Shown here: positions 57,790 to 64,000 of the stretch, one piece after another
Position numbering within the stretch: position 1 is the first letter of the stretch
Layout: each line of letters begins with the position of its first letter
Assembly: GCA_000277445.1 (NCBI GenBank)
Contig: AJWJ01000071.1
Location: 1-64,000, forward strand
Direction: 5' to 3'
DNA: 64,000 nucleotides
Origin: Polysphondylium violaceum
Lineage: Eukaryota > Evosea > Eumycetozoa > Dictyosteliales > Dictyosteliaceae
Made by a program: the position numbers and the translations under genes
Notes under the pieces: generated by a model
Database searches by the model: none
The model's input: the letters and a program-made list of their open reading frames with translations, nothing else
Told to the model about the DNA's origin: nothing

Positions 57790-58347
57790 TTATAAAGTTC
57801 GAGAAGAGTTAATAATTTCATCAGAGGTAGTAATAGTAGCACCATAAATAGCTTTCAAATATTCTAAAGCTTGTTGATTGTCTTGACCTTCAAAGACACA
57901 AACACAATCTGATGGTACTTTGATAGCCATACTTAACATATAGATAGAATTACAAGTGTGTCTGACACAGCAATGAGTGTGTTGACCAACAACAACACAT
58001 TCATTTACACCTTTTTCTTCAAGAATCTCCTTGAGACCAGTTCCATCAAAAGCAGAATAGAATCTCTTTCCTGAAATGACTTCATTTTCAGCACCAGTTG
58101 GTTTTAAAGCTGGGATAACTTCAGCACCTTTGGTTCCCTCCATTGCGTGTGGTCCCCAGATTTTTAATTCGGGGTCACCTTCTCTATGGGCATCATTTGA
58201 GTATACAATTACCCATTCTGATGCATTCTTTCTACAATGTTCAAGGAGTGTTTGAATGCCTGGAATAATTGTGTTGGCATACTTTTCATTATTCAATACA
58301 CCATCGTATAAATCATTTACCATATCAACAATAATCAAAGCCTTCAT
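57790..58347 (-). CDS. Isochorismatase-family cysteine hydrolase
   Basis: Single exon, 185 aa. Alpha/beta Cys hydrolase fold of the isochorismatase/nicotinamidase superfamily. The triad is visible: Asp8 (IIVDMVND), Lys94 (ISGKRFYSAF) and Cys127 (GQHTHCCVRHT). DAHREGDPE gives residues often used at the metal or substrate site in nicotinamidases, so nicotinamide deamidation is possible, but the substrate cannot be told from sequence. No targeting peptide, so cytosolic. Length is normal. Close bacterial and archaeal relatives are common for this family, so the origin might be horizontal. Converges on myoK with about 170 bases between stops. Confidence 0.9.
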   Translation of the reverse strand: MKALIIVDMVNDLYDGVLNNEKYANTIIPGIQTLLEHCRKNASEWVIVYSNDAHREGDPELKIWGPHAMEGTKGAEVIPALKPTGAENEVISGKRFYSAFDGTGLKEILEEKGVNECVVVGQHTHCCVRHTCNSIYMLSMAIKVPSDCVCVFEGQDNQQALEYLKAIYGATITTSDEIINSSRTL

Positions 58348-59584
58348 TTTTTATATATTTGTGTGTATCTGTTGAGAGTGACTAATAAACCAACAAAATG
58401 GTTTGATTCGAAAAAAAATATCTTGTCTGTTCTGCCCCAACAAAAAAAAAAAAAAAATTTGCCGAAAGGTCTAGATTCATTGAATTTATGTTCAAAAAAA
58501 TGTCACGCAATACTTTTTATTTAAAAATAAAAGAGCAAAATGGTTTGATTTCTTTCCGTGTCAATTTAATATACAATACAATAAATACTACGACCACCTA
58601 TTCAGTTCAACTCCAGTCGTCTTTGGATCACATTAAATGATCTCATTATAGTTTTATGGTTTACACTAATATTTGATGAGGACCATCCATCAGCAGATAA
58701 TCGGGTAGCGTCATTTGATACTGAAGATGATAAAGGTGTTGATAAAAAGGAACAAATGGCTTCTATAGTTTTATTATTTAAATTAGATTAGTTCTTTATT
58801 ATTAATGATTCATTTGCAATATAGTAGTATTTACTAATTATCATTCTATTTCAAAAAATTGAAAAGTAAAAAATAAATAAATAAATAAATAAACTTGTTT
58901 GTTTGTATTTATTTAATTGAAAATGAAATTGACGTGTTATTTATACTTTTTGAACAAACGCCAACATCATCAAAGATAAAATTAAATAAAATTTGATAAA
59001 ATCGGTTACAAAAGATTAACTGGATGAGATATTATTTATCACTTTCAGATTATTATAAACAACAAAAGAATATATCATTTCGCCTAAAGCATCATATATT
59101 GTTTCATTTGATAGTTTCCTTTTATATAAAAAACCCCCTATTTACCCACTATATATTACTATAAGCAATCAAAGAAAAAAGGGGGTATGATGAGTTTCGC
59201 AATGAGTAGAATGGAAATATATGTGTTGGGTGTGGTGGGTGTTTTTTTTGAAAAAATATAGTGTGAGTGTGTTTGGTTGGTTTGGTATAAACACATATAA
59301 AAAAAAACCAATCATTATCAAAAAACAAATATCTTGTTTTAAAAATCATGATAAAACTGCTGCTGATATCGATAATGTAATTTGATGATGATTATTAAAT
59401 GAGATAGATCATCAAAGAAAAAAATTAAAAATAAATCTCATCACACCCGCCATTCTATACTCCCATCTATCTCATCGATGAGCAGGGAATTAATGTGTGA
59501 TATAGAGTGTTTAGATAATAATAGAAATACTCTTTATTATATAAAGGTACATTGTTGATGAAAGAAATATATTAATTAAATAAT
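58348..59584. other. Intergenic, about 1.2 kb
   Basis: Starts with the hydrolase promoter, including a 15-base direct repeat. A coding-like patch at about 58590-58791 has an open plus-strand frame but no clear start (see findings). The remainder is AT-rich. Confidence 0.55.
58394..58550. repeat. 15-base direct repeat CAAAATGGTTTGATT, two copies
   Basis: Perfect copies at 58394-58408 and 58536-58550, about 47 and 189 bases upstream of the hydrolase start codon. On the hydrolase strand the motif reads AATCAAACCATTTTG. Could be a transcription-factor site or chance in low-complexity DNA, though the motif itself is not low-complexity. Confidence 0.5.
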
Positions 59585-61634
59585 TTAAAGCTTTTTTCCA
59601 GCCAAAAGCCATTTGGGTACAATTGCCTGTTTTCTTTGTTGTACACCAGCATCTATAACTGGATCTACAGGTTCATCTTTTTCATCTTGTTTTTCCATTG
59701 TAACATCATTAGAATCTACATTTTCTGTATTAGTATTTGTTGTAGTAGTAGTGGTTGTGGTTGTTATAATATCATTATTTTCGATACAACTACTTAATGA
59801 AATCAAAGGTTCTTGTTGTGCAGCTCTAAATAAATCATTGACCTCTTGATTAAACGTAACAACACCACCCTTTGGAATACCAAAAAATATTTTAGCTCTT
59901 GGAATTAATCCTTCCTTGAGGAATGTTTGTTCTAAATCCAATACTTTATATGGTGGTGTAGTATCTATATTATTAAAAATAAAAAAAAGATAATATCTTA
60001 ATATTAATATGCAATTAGCGCCACTATTGCCAATTACAATTATACATACATAAAAATATATTTGGATCAAAAGTAGATAAAAGTGTTTTCAAGTAATCCA
60101 ATAGATTTCCAATCTTTTCTTTTGATAAAAATCTCATTTCCAAAACATTTTTACCTGGGAAATACACTCTGATTGTAGTATGAGTGAATTTCTTTAATTT
60201 ATTCAACTCTTCTCTTTCCCTCATCTCCTTTGTTCTTAAAATTGAATTAAATTCTTCTTTAGCCTGTTTTGTTCTTTTATTACCTTCAACTAATCTTTTG
60301 AAATCATCCTCTGTCATTTTACTATCAAATACAATTTCTAGTTTTCAGATTTAAGTTAATAATTATGATTATTATGTAAAAAGGGTAAAAAACTCCAACT
60401 TACTTGATGGATCAAGATCATTTTCAAGTGGGACATAAACTTTAAGATCTCTGTCCTTGGCCTCCATTTTTGGTAATTCTTTGACAACTTTAACTTTTTC
60501 TTCTTTTTGAATTGGTTCTGGTCTTGATGGGAATCTAAAAGGTTCTGGTTCTGGTTGTTTTGGTGGTGATTCATAATAGTTGATATTTTGTTTGGCTGGC
60601 AATGTAATTGTAACCATTTTCTTTGGCTTAGGAGTTTCTGTTTCCATTCCTGTATTGTTATTATTATTATTACTATTGTTGTTGTTGGTATCTATATCCA
60701 TCGATGATGAACTATCTACATTTGTATTTTGAGGACTAATGGGTGGTGTAGGTAAATTTGTTGTTGGTGGCGATTGTAAATTTGTTGAAGTTGATGATGA
60801 AATACTACTGGTTGGTGATGTTATTGTTGTTGGAGCTGTGGTGGTGGTAGTTGTTGTTGTTGTTGTTGTAGTTTTAGGTGCTGTTGGTGATGTGGTTACA
60901 GGTGGACTTTCTACTTTAACAGGTGGTTTATAATCTGCAATTAAATTACATGCTTTTTCTTTTGTATATAAATCTGTAGGTTTGAATTCAACTTTAATCA
61001 AAGTGGACTCTATAACTTTTAAATCTTGTAAAGTAGTTGATTGTAATTTTTCAATTGTATCAATCTATATATATATATATTTATTAGTGGTTGGTAAATA
61101 TCATCTATTTATAATATTGGAGTCATCTTACTTTATGATGTAAAAATGATAAATGAGGCTGTAAATATTGAAGATCAGTATTAAATTGTGCAGAGAGAGC
61201 AAGGTTTTCTTTCTCTTCAAAATATAATAAAATATCCCATAGTGTTTGTGAAGTTGTTAAATTTGCTTGATAACGTTTACCATCACTCAACTGAATTGCA
61301 ATTCTCACAGTTTTTACACCACCCCCTGGTGACTCTCTTTTTTCTGTGATTGTAACTCTACTTTGATTTGGGATAGCTAATAGTCTAAAAGGCAATGATA
61401 AATTGATTAACTGTTTCTTTGAATCACTACCGTATCTATTTTTCATAAAAATCATTACTAGTAAGGATATGTATCCAATGTTGTATAAAACATAAAATAC
61501 ACTTACTCTAATTGATGTCTATTTTCATCCAATCTAAAATGTTTACATGCTTTTTTGAATAGATCAAGCATGATCTCATTATTGGGTATTGATAATGTTA
61601 CTTTGTCATTTCTATATATAACGTGAAGTGACAT
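59585..61634 (-). CDS. TUG/ASPSCR1-like UBX-domain protein
   Basis: Five exons in transcript order: 61634..61507, 61435..61132, 61064..60404, 60337..60050, 59964..59585; 586 aa, all junctions in phase. The N-terminus is the TUG ubiquitin-like domain: LHVIYRNDKVTLSIPNNE, KACKHFRLDENRHQLE, KKQLINLSLPFRLLAIPN. A Thr/Pro/Ser/Asn-rich linker (about aa 215-300) follows. Then KMTEDDFKRLVEGNKRTK with a charged helix, and the UBX domain TTIRVYFPGKNVLEMRFLSKEKIG...STFDPNIFLYTTPPYKVLD...GLIPRAKIFFGIPKG. The C-terminus keeps the VPKWLLAG block typical of TUG. In animals and yeast TUG/Ubx4 proteins bind p97/Cdc48 and can dissociate its hexamer; in mammals TUG also retains vesicles. A Cdc48-cofactor role is inferred from family. 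Confidence 0.9.
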
Positions 61635-61907
61635 CTTGATATTGTGTGTAAAATAAATAATAAAAAAGATTCTTCAAAATTTAATATAAAAATGAGAATT
61701 CATCATTTTTGAAAAAAAAATTTAAAAAAAAATAGAAATTAAAAAAAATAAATAAAAAATAAATAAATGGTAATGGTAAATATTGTTTCAAATTTAAAGA
61801 AATTTATTTTTAAGTCCAAATATGTAAATGACAAGAGACACTAAAGTAGAAAAGATACCTAAGAATAAAATAAAAATAGGAAAGGTGAGTGCATACTTTT
61901 TTAAAAT

Positions 61908-64000
61908 TTAATCCAAATATATTCTTTTTGGATTTTGTTTAAAGGGTTTTCTGCAGGTTGGACATGTTTTAGAAGGCAAAGAATTTATGCAAGCCAAGCA
62001 AAAAACATGGCCACAGATCAAAGAGTGATCTCTAGTGTTTTCAAAACAAATTGGACAAATGTTTCTCTCAGACTCTTCTTCGAGTTTGATTTTGTGTTCC
62101 TCGACTTGCTTGATGAGTTTACTCTGTTCGATTTTCTTGGCATCCAAATCTGCTTGCAAAAGTTGAATTTCCTTCTCGACCTTTTCCTTGCCCAAACGTT
62201 GTTGAGACTCCATCTCTTTGGCCTGCTCTTCCATTTTTTGAATTTGTTTTTTTCTCGTGTTTAAGAGTGCCTCTTTTTCCTTTCTGGTTTTGGTCAACGA
62301 TTCAATGTCTTGCGAGAGTTTTTGTTTCTCTTTGATGGCACTCTCGTTTTCTTCAATCATGTTTTCCAAGATTTGTTTGGACTCGAGTAGATCCTGCATT
62401 CTCTTTTTCTCTATGTCTTTTTCTCTCTGCATTTTATCTTGGTTGATTTGGAGCTCTTGAATGGATCTAGCGTGATTTTTAATGATATTGTCACAATCAA
62501 TTTCCTTGATTCGAAGATCGGCAATGATTTTCTCCATTTGAGCAATGGTCGAAGCTTGTTTGTCTGTTGCATGGGTCTGATGGCAGTCTTTGTCATGGGA
62601 TTTGCATTCTTGCTCGCAGCTTTCGCTGCAAAAAGGAAATTCTAAGCAAAGAGTACACTTTCTGTCTGTATATCTCTTACAATTGGTACACGACCAAGGA
62701 AACTCAATGTTTGCTTTAGATTTAGGAGAAGCGTCATCACTGGCAGCAATGGTGTCCAATACTGAGGAAATGGGAAAACTAAAGAGATCATGTGACATTG
62801 GGAAATAAGAGGCACTTGGGTCTTGAAACAAATCGTATTTGGTGCTATGTATAACAGGACCATGACCACCATAGAGATAGAGTTTTTCTTGCATGCCATC
62901 ACTTTGAATCACAGTGATAAAAAATGCCAAATTGGGTAAAAGGGATGGTTGTCTTACTTTGATTTCTCTCCATGTCCATGTTTGGGTGTTTAATGCCCAA
63001 ATGTCGGTATTAAACTTTCCACTAGATGTCAACCCACCGCAAAACACCAGATAGGTGATATTGTTGGCCGATCGATAAGTCATAAAACCACTGTCGTTGA
63101 CCATGGGAGGTGGTGTTGGTGTGCCTTTTTTAGGCTTGATCTCCATCCATGTCTCGAGTTGAGTGTCGTAGAGCCAAAGATCAGTGAGAATTTGAGCAGT
63201 GCCAAGTGATCCACCATAGAGAACAACAAATCTGTTTTTGAGCGTGGCCATCGAAGCATTTGATCTGGGCTTTGGATAATTAGTTGTTGATTTGGGCAAC
63301 ATGGTCCATGTCTCATCTCTGCTATCAAATCTATAGAATCCGTTCAACTCTTTCTTTATATTGTTTAAATCTGCCCCGCCAAAAAGATAGATGAACTTTC
63401 CGACGACAGTGGTGCTAGCGTGGAATAGTGTTGGAATGACATTATTTGGCTTTATTTTCTCAAACTTCATACTGATAGTGTCCAACTTAATGTCAATTTG
63501 ATTTTTACCCATGTAACTAACTCCACCAAAGATATAAACAGTGTCATCTATGTAATCCATTGTATGACCAGTTTTAATGGGTACCCAAGGCTCTACTTGT
63601 CTGTCTAAAAATGTTACTTCACGAGTTTGGTATAATACAGGGTGTCGTAATGATTGATCAGCATTGTTCTCACCATTTGGTCTAATTGTGCTTCTACCAC
63701 CGAAAAACAAGATCAATGATCCTTCTCCCAATCTAACTCCCTTGAAATTAGAACGTCCCAATGGTTTTTGTAAAGCTTTTTCTAAACACCATCCTTGAAC
63801 TTGATCAGCAGGATCTATTGTTTTTGTAGTTGCTGAGTTTGTGGTGGTTGTCGTTGTATTTGATTGGCTAGTATTATTTATATCTGGACTATTATTAGAT
63901 TCTGTTTGCTCTGATTCATTTGAATTCTTTTCCCTATTCTTTTTCTTGAGTCTTTTCTTTGCAGATTTGCTTGTTGTAGTAGTTGTTGTTGTGGTAGTTT
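61908..64000 (-). CDS. Kelch-repeat, MYND-like and RING-finger protein (5' end outside window)
   Basis: Open to the right edge, so the N-terminus is missing; about 697 codons are visible. First a Thr run and a Lys/Arg-rich stretch (SAKKRLKKKNREK), then NTTTTTT and the Kelch propeller. I count six blades by their GG pairs: LFFGGRS, YIFGGVS, YLFGGAD, VLYGGSL, VFCGGLT, LYLYGGH, with typical W residues (LETWMEI, TWTWREI). A MYND-like zinc finger follows: CTNCKRYTDRKCTLC...FCSESCEQECKSHDKDC. Then a long coiled coil and a C-terminal C3HC4 RING, CPICFENTRDHSLICGHVFCLACINSLPSKTCPTC split over about 40 residues. The RING is complete, so E3 ubiquitin ligase activity with the propeller as substrate reader is inferred. 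It is transcribed towards the UBX gene, 273 bases away. Confidence 0.9.
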   Translation of the reverse strand, partial: TTTTTTTTTSKSAKKRLKKKNREKNSNESEQTESNNSPDINNTSQSNTTTTTTNSATTKTIDPADQVQGWCLEKALQKPLGRSNFKGVRLGEGSLILFFGGRSTIRPNGENNADQSLRHPVLYQTREVTFLDRQVEPWVPIKTGHTMDYIDDTVYIFGGVSYMGKNQIDIKLDTISMKFEKIKPNNVIPTLFHASTTVVGKFIYLFGGADLNNIKKELNGFYRFDSRDETWTMLPKSTTNYPKPRSNASMATLKNRFVVLYGGSLGTAQILTDLWLYDTQLETWMEIKPKKGTPTPPPMVNDSGFMTYRSANNITYLVFCGGLTSSGKFNTDIWALNTQTWTWREIKVRQPSLLPNLAFFITVIQSDGMQEKLYLYGGHGPVIHSTKYDLFQDPSASYFPMSHDLFSFPISSVLDTIAASDDASPKSKANIEFPWSCTNCKRYTDRKCTLCLEFPFCSESCEQECKSHDKDCHQTHATDKQASTIAQMEKIIADLRIKEIDCDNIIKNHARSIQELQINQDKMQREKDIEKKRMQDLLESKQILENMIEENESAIKEKQKLSQDIESLTKTRKEKEALLNTRKKQIQKMEEQAKEMESQQRLGKEKVEKEIQLLQADLDAKKIEQSKLIKQVEEHKIKLEEESERNICPICFENTRDHSLICGHVFCLACINSLPSKTCPTCRKPFKQNPKRIYLD

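Noticed and set aside
1-64000. Retroelements, LTRs, DNA transposons, tRNA genes or CRISPR arrays
   Set aside because: No polymerase, integrase or transposase text in any frame, no long terminal repeats, no A/B-box pair and no regularly spaced repeats were seen. Only the small island at 52553-52768 could be a MITE.

Overview
This is nuclear DNA of a dictyostelid social amoeba. Intergenic DNA is very AT-rich, introns are short with GTAAGT/GTATGT donors, proteins carry long Asn, Ser, Thr or Lys runs, and the window holds FNIP-repeat proteins and a tail-less myosin K with a CaaX end, both dictyostelid hallmarks. Exons are less AT-biased than I would expect for Dictyostelium discoideum, so Cavenderia, Heterostelium or a relative is my guess (inference). 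I see no tRNA, rRNA, CRISPR array or retroelement.

Layout. 0-18.8 kb: FHA/bromodomain protein; PP2C phosphatase with a long low-complexity N-terminus; a seven-span membrane protein; mitochondrial-type inorganic pyrophosphatase, divergent from a five-exon MRG15/Eaf3-like chromatin protein; a weak ankyrin-like protein; a Dlt1/C1orf43-like membrane protein, divergent from a CCDC124 homologue. 18.8-38 kb: a head-to-tail array, all on the minus strand, of ten related type I membrane proteins (called A to J here), with two decayed copies in the spacers. 39-47.4 kb: a DUSP + RING/TRAF-zinc-finger protein, an unrecognised 388-aa protein and two tandem FNIP-repeat genes. 47.5-58.4 kb: a RapGAP protein, an alanine racemase of bacterial type, myosin K and an isochorismatase-family hydrolase. 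59.5-64 kb: a TUG/ASPSCR1-like UBX protein and a Kelch-MYND-RING protein that runs off the right edge.

The array is the most interesting part. Each member has a signal peptide, a CG...C N-terminal motif, a right-handed beta-helix-like ectodomain, a juxtamembrane Cys module, a Ser-rich stalk, one membrane span and a short basic tail. Eight of ten tails carry a YxxPhi motif and the other two an acidic dileucine motif, which are the two classical AP-adaptor sorting signals. I infer a diversified family of endocytic or phagocytic surface receptors. Eight members keep one phase-0 intron at the same place; D and J have none.

Exon joins were made by reading splice sites, phase and protein family conservation by eye; no search or alignment program was run. 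Several genes would be missed or cut short by single-frame reading: the MRG protein, the UBX protein, both FNIP genes (tiny first exons) and the RapGAP (a 697-bp intron).
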